Assembly (NCBI GenBank): GCA_022496185.1
Contig: WTXG01000075.1
Span: forward strand, 62,001 to 126,000
From: Multifurca ochricompacta
Taxonomy: Eukaryota; Basidiomycota; Agaricomycetes; Russulales; Russulaceae
Reading direction: 5' to 3'
DNA: 64,000 bases
This document shows, in pieces, positions 32,776 through 45,806 of this stretch; positions within the stretch are counted from its first letter, which is position 1; every line of letters begins with the position of its first letter. The notes below the pieces were generated by a model, which worked only from the letters and a program-made list of their open reading frames with translations, was not told where the DNA came from and made no database searches. Made by a program: the position numbers and the translations under genes.

Positions 32776-34226
32776 TAGTGATTGTCAAGGGGTTTCATAC
32801 CCACGCGGGTAAGCGCCGCGGGTTTTGCCAGGTACGGGTACGGGTATACGGCTCCCAACCCGTGGAAACCCGTACCCGCGCGGTGGGTTTGGCGGGTATA
32901 GGCGCCGATTATGCATTGATAAGATCAGTAGAATTTCCGAGATAAAACACATCTGCAGTCACAAAAATACAAGATCTCGTCTGATGTATGCTACAGGGTG
33001 GCGTTAAATATGTTCTAGTATTATCCTACAAAATATCAAAGCAGATTAACAGTGCGATGTAAAATAAAATCCTTATCAGTGATCCACTTTCTTGAAAACC
33101 ATGATACATCTGTTTTATTAACGCACGACCAATTCTGCCGGTCTGGCACTATCTAAAATACACTCTAGACTAATATAGACTATTCTATAATTTAATTATT
33201 AAATTACTTTATTGAAACAAGGCCCGCGTGTGTCTACAAGCTGCATGGGGCAGCGACTACATTGCATCGCATGGTGGTCTGACCTCCTTCCTATTAAGGA
33301 AGGTTGACTTAAACGCGCAGAAATGTGCATCCAGGGACTAGGACAGTCGCGCTTGTATGAAATGAAACCAGAATAATAAAATAATAATGTAAATAAAGGA
33401 TCCATTTAATCTTCTGAACATAAACCAACAATTTTTGAGGAATCTTGAGTAGCCATAAATGAACGCGTTGTGTCCAAGTGCTTATCTCCTTGACCGGGAT
33501 GGCCCGGGCCATTTACCCGAAATGCGCAGAAATGCAAAGAACAGTCACGCTCATATAAAATTGAAACCAGAATAATAAAATAAAAATGGAATAATAAATT
33601 ATCTTAATCTTATGAACATAAAATAGGAATCTTTGAGGGATCTTGAGTAGCCATAAATGAACGCGTTGTGTCCAAGTGCATATCTCCTTGACCGGGATCT
33701 CCCGGGCCGGATCTCCGAAATGCGCGATGCAAGTAAAGAACTTGCACGCGTTTCATTTTATGGGTAACCCAGGTATCAAAACAATTATCCAGGTGTTACC
33801 CCTACCAATTTCTATGTGTTCATCAATTTTTTTTGCATTCTGTGTAATTATCTGACAGGCTTTTCATCAATGTTCTATAACATCCTATCTAATCATTGCT
33901 GTATACTGGATTTTAGTTGTGCTTGTATAAAATTGAAAGCAGAATAATAAAATAAAAATGGAATAATTAATTATCTTAATCTTCTAAACATAAAACAAGA
34001 GTCATTGAGGGATCTTAAGCAGCCACAAATGAACGCGTTGTGTATCTTCTTGGTCCGGGAAGGCCCGGGCCGGTTATCCGAAATGCGCGATGCAAGTAAA
34101 GAACTTGCACGCGTTTTCACGGGTGACCCGCGGGTAACCGCGGGTTACCCGTACCCGTAGTGACGGGTACGGGTACGGGTACGGGTACCAACGAGGATAC
34201 CCCAGGGTTACCCCTGCCAATCACTA
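32776..34226. mobile_element. hAT-1b, internally deleted hAT-1 relative (1451 bp)
   Basis: Ends TAGTGATTGTCAAGGGG and, at right, the complement of TAGTGATTGGCAGGGG; 8-bp duplication GTCACTAT at 32768-32775 and 34227-34234. No transposase. Left part is LTR-like (to about 33320), right part carries three rounds of the terminal module and GGGTAACCCGCGGG repeats. It is richer in CpG than hAT-1a, hence probably younger or less decayed. Confidence 0.92.
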
Positions 34227-34252
34227 GTCACTATCGGCTGCAAAGGAGATTG

Positions 34253-34771
34253 TGTTGAACAGGCATGAGGTGCAGCATACTGACTGTGGGTTGTTAGCGA
34301 GTTAGGCTAGACAAAGACAAGTTAAACTTCAGAGGTAGAAGAAACTCTATTATACTATACTACTGACCTAGACAAAGACAAGTTAACTACTAAGAGTGTT
34401 AGTCTCAAGGTATGGTAGTAAGTAAGAGAGGGACTTACACTTCAGAGGTAGAAGAAACTCTGAAGTGTAAGAGACAAAACAGACACCCTTATATACTTTC
34501 CAAGGGATGGTCTGTGCACTGGGAATAAGTCCACAAGTGCTGGACAAAGTCCAAACAATAAACAAGAGGGAATAAGGCCATTGGCCAGTAAGGAATCACA
34601 TGCTTGTACATCATTACTAAGGTACATCAGTCAGCTACTGTGGAATGTGAGAAAGAAGGTAATAATGATATGGTAAATAGTCTGAAACTCCGATATCTAA
34701 TCTAGTCCACTAAGTAGCCAATCTAATCTCCTGATGCCTGAAGCATCACCGAACACATCCTGTGTTCAACA
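34253..34771 (-). repeat. Copia-2 3' LTR
   Basis: On the minus strand it begins TGTTGAACACAGGATGTG and ends CCTGTTCAACA, with a TATATAAGGG promoter motif (complement near 34490). A purine-rich tract GGAGGGA precedes it. Confidence 0.93.
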
Positions 34772-35044
34772 TCCCTCCATGCTGAAGGCATCTGGTCATA
34801 GATGGGAAATGAGTTAAATGAGCACACTGCCAGCCAGCAATGTTGAGAACGAGTCAACAAGAAGTGCGGGTTGTGAGTTTGCATACAAGTTGTAGATTCA
34901 CTTATGCAAGCTGAACACCTGACATATTTGAATGCCTACTTCTGGTGTACACACCACTTGCATCACTCTCAAGGTTGAGAACATGCTCATGTTGCATGGT
35001 GGGAAAGTGAGACTGGTATACAAAGTCTCCAAATTCCAGCTCTC

Positions 35045-38000
35045 TCATTCCAGCACTAATCCAAGTCCATTTACCATGGTTTCAAAGGATGCTCTTGGTA
35101 GAGACTTAGTGAAGCCATCTGCCAGCATCTCACCAGTGGGAGTTTGCACTAAGTCAATTATGTGTGATTCAATGTATCCCCTAATGGCATGGTACTTGAT
35201 GGGTATGTGCTTTGACTGCCTTCCTGTGACAGGGTTTAATGCCAGATCTACAGCACCCTTATTGTCACAGTGGAGTAGTATAGGGGAGGATACCTCAAAC
35301 CCTAATTCCTCCATAAAAGTCCTATACCACGCTGCCTGATTTGCAGCCTCAGAGAGGCTCATATATTCAGCCTCTGTGGTGGACTGTGCTACTGTCTTCT
35401 GCTTTCTGGAGCACCAGGATATGGCACCATTAGCTAAGAAAATACATAGCCTGAGGTAGAGTGGCAGTCCTCTTGATCTCCCCATGAGGAATCTGCAAAG
35501 CCATGAAGGCCACTCTCCCCATTCCCTCCAGAATACTGCAACTTGCAGTCTTTTGTACTATTAAGATATTTTAAGACATATTTTGCAAGTCACATATGAT
35601 CTTGAGAGGGATTGGAAGCATATTGACTAAGGCATGCCACAGCAAAACTGATGTCCAGTCTGCTTCCTATCTGCACCCATAGCAGAGACCCCATCAACTG
35701 TTGATACTTCTTTATTTCAGAAGTAGATGCCTGGCCATCAAACTTGACCAGATGTACATCAGCACCAGAGGGAAGAGGAGTATATACTCGGTTGGAATCC
35801 CTCATCCCAAACTTCTCAATGATAGATAAAACATAGGCTGCTTGATCAATCTCCAGTGTCTTGTTAGGACGATCCCTGGTGATGTTAACTCCAAGGTATG
35901 ACTGGATTTCTCCCAAGTCAGTCATCTCATATTGATTAGATAGAGCTGACTTCAGCCATGTTATCTTATCATTGGAAGATCCAAGTATAGTTATGTCATC
36001 TACATAGAGAATGATGTAGAGTGAATCATCCCCCTCCTTTTGATGAAACACATATACTCCTGCATCAGAGTATGTCTGAGTAAAGCCCAGTTCATTAAGA
36101 ACTGCATGGAATTTGCAATTCCATGCTTGAGAAGCTTGTTTGAGGCCATATAATGCTTTTTGTAGCCTACAAACTTTGGACTCTTGACCAGCAATGATGA
36201 AACCAACTGGTTGCTCCATATAAATTTCCTCATCCAGATCACCATGTAGGAATGCCGATTTGACATCCATTTGGTGGATTTCCCAATCCTCTAGCATAGC
36301 TAGCACTAGTAATAATCTAAGAGATTCAAATCTGGCAACTGGGGAAAAGTTTCATCAAAGTCTACCCCTTCTATTTGGGTAAAACCTTTTGCCACAAGCC
36401 TAGCACAAAACCGTCCATCTGGTTTCAGCTTAAAAACCCATTTTGACTTGACTGCCTTTCTTCCTTCTGGAAGATCCTCAAGGCACCACACATTAAGTTT
36501 ATCTAAGGCATCAATTTCATATTTACATGCCTCAAGCCATTCACTGGCATTGTCAGACTGCATTGCCTCCTGAAAAGTCAGGGGGTCTCTATAGGAGACA
36601 CCTGCAGCATTTAGCAATTCCATATGCCCAAGTCTGGAAGAACCTTGCACGAACTCAGCATTATCCTCATTATAAAATTGAGGATTCATGTGACATGAAC
36701 ATTTGGGACAGGCAGTATCAAGATCTAAATCTTCCTGCACAGCCCTGTCACATTGTTGAGAGCATGGACTTTCCCTAGTAAATACTGGTTGGGGAAGTCT
36801 GCCAACATTCTTTTTAGATTGTCTTTTGGCACAGGTTCTTTGGGGGAGTTCTGATGGTTCCATGATTTGGGACGGAGGTGTCTGATAGATAGTAACATCA
36901 TGCATGTCTACATCTCTTTCGGGTGTGGTAGGCTCAGGATTTATTTGAGGAGGTTCCACTACCTCCTGTTCCTCAACCTTGGCTTCCTTATCTTCAGGAG
37001 CCTGAGGAACTGTGGCTATTGCTGGTTGAGGCTGGACAGGCCTCTCAACTTCTAAGACAAAAGGTGTAACTTTTTCCTTTTGCTTTCCCTTGCTGTCCTT
37101 GGCAAGGTTGGATGGGAAGGATCCTTCATCAAATGTCACATCTCTTGACAATATGAAGGATTGAGTATGCATATCCCATAAAAGATATCCTTTAGAGTGG
37201 GGTGCATACCCAACAAAGACTGTTTCTCTGGCCTTGTGATCCAGTTTATGTCTTTTATCCTCTGGGACAGTGTAATAGGCTAAGCAGCCAAATATTTTAA
37301 AATAGGAGACATCTGGAATGTCCCCATCCAGAAGCTCAAGCAGTGTCCTCCACTTATTAGAATGGATGGGTGTTCTGTTGTATATGTGACATGCGGTTCA
37401 CACTGCACATTCCCAGAAACCAAGGGAAAGACCAGCATGATGCAGCATACTGGTAGCCTTTTCCATAATGGTTCTGTTGAACCTTTCAGCCCTTCCATTC
37501 TGTTGTGGGGAATATGGCATTGTCAATTTATGCTCTATGCCAGCCTGCTCAAGTATTGACTTCAGCTCCCTATTAACAAATTTGCCACCTTGGTCCGTAT
37601 GTAAGGTCTTTATTTTCTTGTCTGTTTTATTTTCCAAGAATGCCTTAATGTTTACGAAGACCAATGTAAAGTCACTTTTAGCCTTCATAGCAACAACTAG
37701 AGCTGTCCTGCTAAAGTTGTCTATGAAGGTGGTGAAGTATAGATTCCCTTGAATTGAAGTACATTGTAAAGGACCAACTAGGTCACTATGAATGACTTCT
37801 AAGGGTGCTGAAGCTCTCTTTTGAGAGGGAGGGAATGGAAGACGGTGTGATTTTCCCATTTCACAGCCATAACATGGCTTGTCTTCCACTTGGCTATTAT
37901 CAATGCTAAGGCCTTTTACAGCCTTAGGAGCATGTCTTTTGAGGGCCTCTTTTGACATATGACCCATGCACAAATGCCAGGTTTCAAGGCTACTTGATGC

Positions 38001-39404
38001 AGATTTGTGGGAAGCAGTATTTAGATTCTGCATAGTTTTCCCAAGGACCCAATAGAGTCCCATAGCCTTGACACCTTCTGCTATAATTGCATTATTATAC
38101 TTTATTCTGACTTCAGATGGAGTAAACTCCACTGAGCCGCCTTTATCTGTGATGCAGCTTGTTGACAGTATTCTTTCACTGCCAGGCATATAGTAGACAT
38201 TATTTAACTCTAACTCATAATTATTACAAGTTTTGAGAATGACTTTGCCTGTTCCTTTGACTTGGACTATGGAGCCATCACTGATTGTCACCTGATGTCC
38301 TGTATGTGGCAGGTATTCAGAGAAATCTTCTAGATATGGTGTGAAATGAGTGGTGGCTCCACTGTCCATCATCCAAGGGTTGCTGCCATCATTGACTTCT
38401 TGCATATGTTCTGTCAAAGAATAAAGTGAAATGCGAGGTGTCTCATGCACCTCCTGTATTCTGCCACTACCATTAACTATGGTAGCTACTTGTGTGGAGT
38501 TTGTTTGTACACTGGGGCCTTGCCCCTTCCTCTTGTTGCCCTTTTTGCCTGCATCAGCATTGGCTCTGTCCTGTTTCCTTTGCCAACATTCATTAGCCTT
38601 GTGGCCTGGCTTCTGGCAATAGAAGCAGGTGACATCATTGGACAATGATGCACCTGCAGGTTGTGGCATGAAATTTGATTGTTTTTTGTTTTTATTTTTG
38701 TTGACATGGGCTGCCTTGTTAAGGGCAGCCCCAACACCACTTCCTGTGGGGCTGGCTAGTCAGCTTTCCTCATTTAGGAACCTTTGTACAAGGTCCTGAG
38801 GGGAAAGGTGGTCAGGAGGACCTGATGCCAGGATTGAGCCAGCAATGGCATTGTAGGATGGAGGTAGGGATTGGAGCAAGATAAAGCTCATCTGGAGATC
38901 AGAGATCTCCATCCCATTCTCTTTGAGAGTACTCCTTGCATCCAACACATGCTGCAACTGGGGCCTAAATTGTTTGCCTTCCTCCAAATGGAAGGACGAA
39001 ACTGAGCACCACAGATTGTAGGTGGCCATGCTACCTACTGAGCCATAGAGCAATTCTAGTTGCTCATACTTGGCATTGACAGAAGGGTAAGTTCTGTCAG
39101 AGGCAATTTGGGAGTATTTTTCTGGTGATGTTACCATCACCAAAACTCCCATGAGGACTTCCTCCACTCTGTTCCATTCTAGGTACAGAGGCTCCAACCA
39201 AAGTGCGAAGTGTTTGGCATATTCATCACCCTTTTCTCCATCCTCCATTTTGGGTGCATTCAGGAACTCAGGTGCATCATGCATGATGTGCCTTTTCATT
39301 CCATTGATGCGAAGCAGGGCAGTAAAAGAAACTGACCACTGCTGCCAATTGGAGCCATCAAGCTTGTTGAACTTGAAGGTGGGGGGGAAGACGATGGAAG
39401 ACAT
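35045..39404 (-). pseudogene. gag-pol: Copia-2 gag-pol
   Basis: From SSIVFPPTFK at 39404: Gag (to about 38700); zinc knuckle CFYCQKPGHKANEC (about 38595-38640); protease DSGAT (about 38355-38370); integrase zinc region with GHMSKEAL and CYGCEMGKSH (about 37840-37970); core with DQGGKF and PQQNGRAERFNRT (about 37490-37600); RT with YVDD at 35995-36006; RNase H with STTEAEYMSL and HCDNKGAV (about 35240-35370). Longer intact stretches than Copia-1 (423 codons at 38669-37398). It is still interrupted by a stop at the frame end near 38760, TGA at 37398-37400 and 1-nt shifts near 37180, 36345 and 35460. Confidence 0.9.
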
Positions 39405-39670
39405 TTGAGATGATTTAAAGAGTTGATCCTGGTTCCAAGGAGCAGTTAGAACCAGTTGTCCAGGTCTCATTTAAGAGGGCCCGTCCATTCTGTGGCGCTA
39501 TGCTTCAGAACTTAAAAAAGTCCTGCCTCTGATGTGCGACTTCTAAGTAGTATAGTAAGCTGTCTAGCGCCATCTACAACAAGTCCTAAGCCCACATCAG
39601 GGGGACGTTGTGTAAATAGATGTGTTACAACTCACTGTCGACTGCCTGGACAGTGGGTTGTATGCAAAGG

Positions 39671-40259
39671 TGTTACGACCCCTGCCTAGCAACCCGATTT
39701 TCTTCACTCTCCCCAATGATGACCCTGCCCTTCCCCCTACGCTACACTTCTTGATTACGTCTCCTTCCTGGGACCCATCACGTGCCTTGCTCCCTTCCCC
39801 GTGATCGACTTTGTCTCTGTTTGCCTCGCTTTGTCTATGGTTGACTCCGTTTCTCTTATCTCTTATCCCTTATCGTACGACCGGACACTTACTTAGTTCC
39901 CTATCAGAAGCTAGGCTTTACGCCCTTCGCTTTCGTATATTTGGGCCCACATGACTCTGTTCTCTTATCTCGTAGACGCCCATTCGATTATGTATATAAG
40001 TCCGCTGTAACTACAATGTAGACCTCAGACTCGACTTATTGAATACATCGGTGTTTGTCTTCTGGACTTCCCCTTGAAACCTCTGACTCAATCGTCTCAG
40101 TGCTTTTGGCACTTTCCGCTCACCATTGTCACTCGGGAACAGCCCCGTTGACTTTGACTCATCCATTCACACTCCAAGAGGTCTTGTTGATCTCTTATCT
40201 GAACACACGTACTAAGCTGTCACACAAGTCGTGCGGAACGTCTCACACTGGACGTAACA
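39671..40259 (+). repeat. Gypsy-D 5' LTR
   Basis: TGTTACGACCCCTGCC...GGACGTAACA. Contains the promoter (TATA at 39993-39999) and the self-primer sequence (40027-40037). Identical in length to the 3' LTR at 47040-47628. Confidence 0.96.
39993..40037 (+). promoter_or_regulatory. Gypsy-D LTR promoter and predicted RNA 5' end
   Basis: TATATAA at 39993-39999 is followed 27 bp after its end by AGACTCGACTT (40027-40037). If transcription starts near there, as spacing suggests, the RNA 5' end carries the 11 nt complementary to the primer-binding site at 40262-40272. Confidence 0.6.
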
Positions 40260-40261
40260 TC

Positions 40262-40272
40262 AAGTCGAGTCT
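40262..40272 (+). promoter_or_regulatory. Gypsy-D primer-binding site (self-priming type)
   Basis: AAGTCGAGTCT begins 2 nt after the LTR and is an exact 11-nt complement of AGACTCGACTT within the LTR. Tf1 of fission yeast is known to prime from the first 11 nt of its own mRNA; this arrangement matches. I recognised no tRNA 3'-end complement in this position. Confidence 0.65.
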
Positions 40273-40278
40273 CTCACA

Positions 40279-42330
40279 GTGGCTTCCAGCTGCAGTCAGA
40301 CCCTCTTCCAGGAAGAACTCATCGAACGCAGAGACGAGAATAATCTTTCACAGCAAGTACTTGGCTCTGCCGCCTGGAAAGACTTTGAATCCGAGTTTGG
40401 ATACTACATCTATCACAATGGAAGATACCAACCGGTAGAATACAACGAAGAGAAAAGAGTTTGGTATTGTATCCGATACTCGGACAGTCGAAACTCTTGG
40501 GTTACAACCAGACCTGCCCCACCTGAATTTGGACTAGGCCCGTGGAGAGAAAACCCTCCGGCCATTGTCACGGACTCTGAACCAGAAGAGTACGTAGAAG
40601 AACATAGCGAAGAAGCACTGGTATTAGCGTCGTCTACAGCCCCAGTTGCACCTGAAGTTGTCACGTTCAGAGCCCCTGCTTTGACAACTCCCCAGATCTC
40701 TATACAATCCACCAACACCGTCACCCCGTTTTACCAGAACATGTCCACCATTGCCGCCCAGCTTCCAGACCCCGCCCCACCAGCCCCAGTGGCAGCGCCA
40801 CCAAACATTCCTCCCCCGTCCGGACGATTATCAGGAGTGTGACAGAATTCTCCCTGCGACGTTACTAATGACTTGACATCATGTTTCCTCGGTGTTTTGC
40901 TTACTGAGGGCCTAACCCCTCCTAATTCTCCTTAGTTCTAGCCTGATCTACTATTAGACATTATATCATAGTACTAGATGCTTCTACATAATATGACATA
41001 GCTAGCTCCACATGTATTTAAAGACCAACTAGAGTAGAGAGACAGACTAAGTCTGTTCTCTTGTGTTCAATCAAAGGTGCTTCGGAATCCTTGAGTCCTC
41101 CCAGTTAGAACCCCACTTGAACTCTCCAAGATGTGACTTGGAGAGCCTTCATCATCTTGAACTTGCTGCAGGACCGAGCGTCTCTGCTGTCAACTTCGAA
41201 TCTCACGCGCGTGCCCTATCGACTTTGAACTAGGCTTGATCCACTGTGACCTTTGAACCTTGACTGAACTTGTTTCCTCTTGTTCGACAACGACACAGTT
41301 CCGCACCTAACTGTGACAAGGAGTGCTTCCCCAAACGTTCACTGGGGACCGCTCACAAAGCAAAAAATTCATGTTGGAGTTCACAACCTTTAAAAACTTC
41401 AACCATGACGTCCCACAGATTGTCAATCCATTTCAACGAGCCAATCTGTTCCTTTCCCTGATTCGGGGGGATGCGGTTGACGACTGGACCATGGAACAGC
41501 TGGAATGGCTGAATGAACAAGTCGAAAGTGGGCGCCGTACCACTAGTGAAGGTCTTTGGGAGACCATCACTGAGCAGTTCAAGGATGCCTTCACGGATGG
41601 GCAGGCCAAGCAGAAGGCAGCCCGGGAGCTAAAGTCCCTCAGAATGGAGAAGGGAGAACTTGACGCGTATGTCGCCAAGTTCAGAAGTCTAGCCAACAGG
41701 GCCGGCTATGACACAGACGAAGAGGCAACGTTAGACCTCTTTTCACAAGGTCTGCCCAACCCCCTGGTCAAAAATATTATTCAGTTTCATCACCCCCACG
41801 ACTGGGATACTTGGGTTGACGCTGCTCGGAGGCAGCAACAAGACTACCTTGACTTCCAGACAAGGTTTGGAGTTGACACCAAAAAAGGAAAGACCCGAGA
41901 CCAGTGGAAGGCAGTGTTCGGAGTGAAGCCCGCGCCACATGGCCAGAGGGATCCAAATGCTATGGATACCTCTGCAGATCGGGCCCGAGCTCGGGCAGCA
42001 CTTACGGAAGACGAGCGGCAGACACTAATGAAAGAAGGGCGCTGCTTCCGTTGCAGAGCATTGGGACATATGTCCCGGGACTGTCCCAAGAAGGGAGCAC
42101 GAGTTGCTGTCGCCACGGTGACACCGGAGCACCCTGTTCAAAACAACCCCCCCACTGTGGACAAGCGGTCAAAAGAAGAGAAGGCTCAGGATATATGGGC
42201 CAACATGATGAAGGAAAGTGAGGAAGTGCGCGCCATACTAGTAGAAAAGGCATTTGCAAAAAGGATTTTTGTTAGGCTCAAACCCATCGGCCTGGGCATG
42301 AGCACTCCATGTTACCTCTGTGTATGCTAG
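40279..42330 (+). pseudogene. gag: Gypsy-D gag, split by solo LTR S2
   Basis: Gag with an N-terminal region (about 40279-40840) that includes the GYYIYHNGRYQPVEY segment and a Pro-rich linker, then capsid and a CX2CX4HX4C zinc knuckle (about 42045-42090). Gypsy-E begins with ATG; here the same codon is GTG (40279-40281), so the start is lost. Solo LTR S2 lies between linker and capsid; removing it with one AGGAG restores the frame. A 1-nt deletion near 42255 relative to Gypsy-E alters the gag-pol junction. Confidence 0.88.
40838..41318 (+). mobile_element. Solo LTR S2 in Gypsy-D gag (481 bp)
   Basis: TGTGACAGAATTCTCC...CTAACTGTGACA with 5-bp duplication AGGAG (40833-40837 and 41319-41323). 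Same family as S1 at 7016-7532. It marks the latest event in a four-level nest. Confidence 0.94.
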
Positions 42331-45300
42331 TCGATTCAAGTCATTAAAAATACCAGTCCATTTTGAAACTACACAGAGGACGGCCGATCGAGATATTTTA
42401 GTGGACTCCGGAGCCACAGACAATTTTATTCATCCACGACTAATCAAAACAATGGGTCTGGGCAGCTGGCACTTCCCCAGGAAAAGAACATTTGGAACAT
42501 TGACGGAACGGCCAACCGTGCTGGGAAAATCACTCATTACACGGATCTGAAGGTCCAGGTTGGAGAGACCATGAAGAACATTCGTTTCCTGATTACGGAT
42601 CTGGGAGACGAAGATCTTATCTTAGGGTATCCGTGGCTTGCCACGTTCGAGCCCAAGATCAACTGGGCTGACGCGACAATGGATAAAGAATCATATCCCA
42701 CTATCATCACGTCGATAGGCTATGACTATGCAGTCAGACACCCAATGATAAAAGCCATGAGCACGGGAGGGGAAGACCCAGGACGCTGTTATGCCACTAA
42801 AGCATCGGAGCTAGCCCAAAAAGCAGTACAAGGGCAGACGGAAAAGACGTACAGCGAGTAGTGCCGAGCACCTACCATCGGCATTGGAAGGTGTTTTCTG
42901 AGGAAGAATCCCAGCGTTTTCCACCTTCCAGACCATGGGACCATGCCATAGACTTACTCCCTGATACGCCAGCAGCAATAGATTGCAAAATCTATCCGCT
43001 GTCCCAGTCTGAGCAGGTGGCGTTGACGGAGTTCCTGGAAGAACATTTGGCAAAAGGATACATTCGCCCATCCAAGTCGCAGTACGCTTCACCCTTCTTC
43101 TTCATCAAAAAGAAGGATGGCAAGCTGCGACCAGTTCAGGATTATCGGCAATTAACGCATACACCGTGAAAAACGCCTACCCCCTGCCGCTCATCTCCGA
43201 ACTTATTGACACCATGAGGGATAAGTCCCTCTTCTCAAAGATGGACGTGCGATGGGGTTATAACAACGTCAGGATCAAGGAAGGTGACCAGTGCAAAGCA
43301 GGCATTCAAAACAAATCAAGGGTTGTTCGAACCCAATGTTATGTTCTTTGGCCTCACGAACTCGCCGGCAACATTCAGGCCATGATGAACCACATCTTCC
43401 GTGATCTCATTCTCACAGGAGAAGTAGTGGTCTATATGGACGACATTCTAGTAGCCACCCCAGATGACCTGGACCACCACCGAAGTCGTGTACATCAGGT
43501 GTTGGATATACTGCATGAACATGATCTCTATCTCAAGCCTGCCAAATGCTCCTTCGAACAGCGGAGCATTGAATATCTAGGGGTCATCCTGGAAGGAGGA
43601 CAAGTACGCATGGATCCCATTAAAGTACAGGGAATCCAGGAGTGGCCCGTGCCACCTGTGTCAAGGATGTCTGATCGTTCATTGGATTCTGTAACTTTTA
43701 CCGACGATTCATCAAGGGGTTTTCAGGCATCGCACGACCACTGAATGACCTGCTGAAAAAGGATGTACCATGGCATTGGGATGCCGCATAGCAGCAGGCA
43801 TTTGAACAGATTAGGGCCCTCGTTGGCTCAGAGCCAGTACTTATCCAACCAGACCTAGGCTGCCCCTTTGAAGTAGAAGTGGATGCCTCGCACTTTGCGA
43901 ATGGGGCAGTATTGTACCAGAGAGACGCCGCACAAGTACTCCACCCAGTGGCGTACTATTCCGAAACCTTCTCCCCTGCTGAGAGGAACTACGACATCTG
44001 GGATAGGGAGCTTTTAGCCATAGTCAAGGCGTTGCGACACTGGCGACCCTATTTGGGGCACCCCTCATAAGACCGTCATTCACACCGATCATTCCAACCT
44101 TTTATACTGGAAGGAACCCCACAAGATCAGCCGGCGTGTAGCACGAGAAGTCTTGGAATTAGAAGAATATAACTTCACGCTGAAACACATTGCTGGGAGT
44201 CAGAATGCTAGAGCAGATGCATTATCGCGCAGACCAGACATGCATACAGGGGAAGACGACAATAACGACATCACTGTCCTCCCAGAAGAGGTATTCGCCA
44301 AGACGGCCGTCGTCAGTCTCCATGACATGGACCTTGGGCACAAGTTTCCCAAAATATGAACCAAGACCTGTGTCGTTCATGGGCTGACGCTCACAATTTA
44401 AAAGAAATCAGCGGTCTTTGGTGGAAAGATGGAGATCGACTCGTTGTCACCGGTGGTGACAACATTAAGAGGGGGGTGATCCATTTTCATCACGACCTTC
44501 CCTCCGCTGGCCATCCAGGCATTGCCAACACTTACGCCCTGGCCAAGAGAGACTATTGGTGGCCCAATATGAAAAAGACATTGAGAGCTACGTACGAGGA
44601 TGCGCATCATGTCAAGCAAACAAGGTGAACACGCACCCAAAATCCCACCAATGCTTCCCATTACTCCCAGTACATCGACTCCTTTCCAGACCATCGCCAT
44701 GGACTTCATTGTCAAGCTGCCCAAATCACAAGGCTTCGACACTATCCTTACAATCACAGACCATGATTGCTCCAAAGCGGCCCTCTTCATTCCCTGCAAT
44801 GAAACTATCACAGCTGAAGGAGTGGCGAAACTATACCTGAACCACGTATACCGTCACTACGGACTCCCTAAAAGATCATCTCTGACCGAGATACCCGTTT
44901 TACATCGGCATTTGCGAGAGCCTTATGCAAGACGCTGGACATCACGCAGAATATCTCGACGGCATACCATCCACAGACAGACGGACAGTCTGAGCGGACG
45001 AACCAATGGTTGGAACAGTATCTCCGGTTTTGGTGCAACGGCAGGCAAGACGATTGGGCAGAATGGCTGTCGACCGCAGAATTCGCTCACAATTCATGGC
45101 CCAATGGAACGACAAAATCCACCCCTTTCTCCCTTATCATGGGCTGGACTCCACGCACCACATGGACAGAGAAGCCCATCAATGTCCCTCAGTAACCGAA
45201 CGGATCGGCCAATGGGAAGAGCTGCGGCAATCAGCCAATGAGAATCTGGTAAAGGCGCAACAGCTTCTGGCAGCACAGCCAAGCACATTCACACCTTATC

Positions 45301-45739
45301 AGACCAATGACTGGGTATGGCTCGAGGGTAGGAATATTCACACGTCACACCCCTCGGCCAAATTAGCGCCCCGACGTCACGGACCCTTCCAAATCACAAG
45401 GAAGCTGTCAGACGTCTCTTACGAATTGCAGTTGCCGCCGAAATGGAAGATCCATCCAGTCTTCCATGCCAAGCTTCTGACCCCTTACAAGGAAACCTCC
45501 ATTCACGGAGAGAACTTCCGAGACCCCCGCCTGACCTTATCGACGGCGAAGAAGAATGGGAAGTGGAGCGCGTTCTAGACTCCAAGCGACAAGGCCGAGG
45601 GCGCAAGTTGTATTACCTGATCAAGTGGAAAGGTTTCCCAGACTCTGACAACTCGTGGGAACCAGCCGGGGATATCTCTGCCCCGGACCTGATTGCGGAG
45701 TTCCATTTACGACATCCCCAAGCGCCCAAGAACAGTTAA
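42300..45739 (+). pseudogene. pol: Gypsy-D pol (protease, RT, RNase H, integrase, chromodomain)
   Basis: Protease DSGAT near 42403; RT with YMDD at 43433-43444; RNase H about 43860-44230; integrase zinc region about 44490-44625; catalytic core about 44700-45060; chromodomain with IKWKGFPDSDNSWEP about 45560-45700. Compared with Gypsy-E there are small indels near 42463, 42850, 43150, 43310-43340, 43665, 44060, 44335, 44590, 44870 and 45180, a TAG near 43789 and a TGA near 42299. Not functional, although the LTRs suggest a recent insertion. Confidence 0.9.
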
Positions 45740-45806
45740 AAGAAGGCCAACTCCAGACTTTTCCCCAGAACAATGCTTCACCAGCAACGTCCTAACCACA
45801 CTTTAC

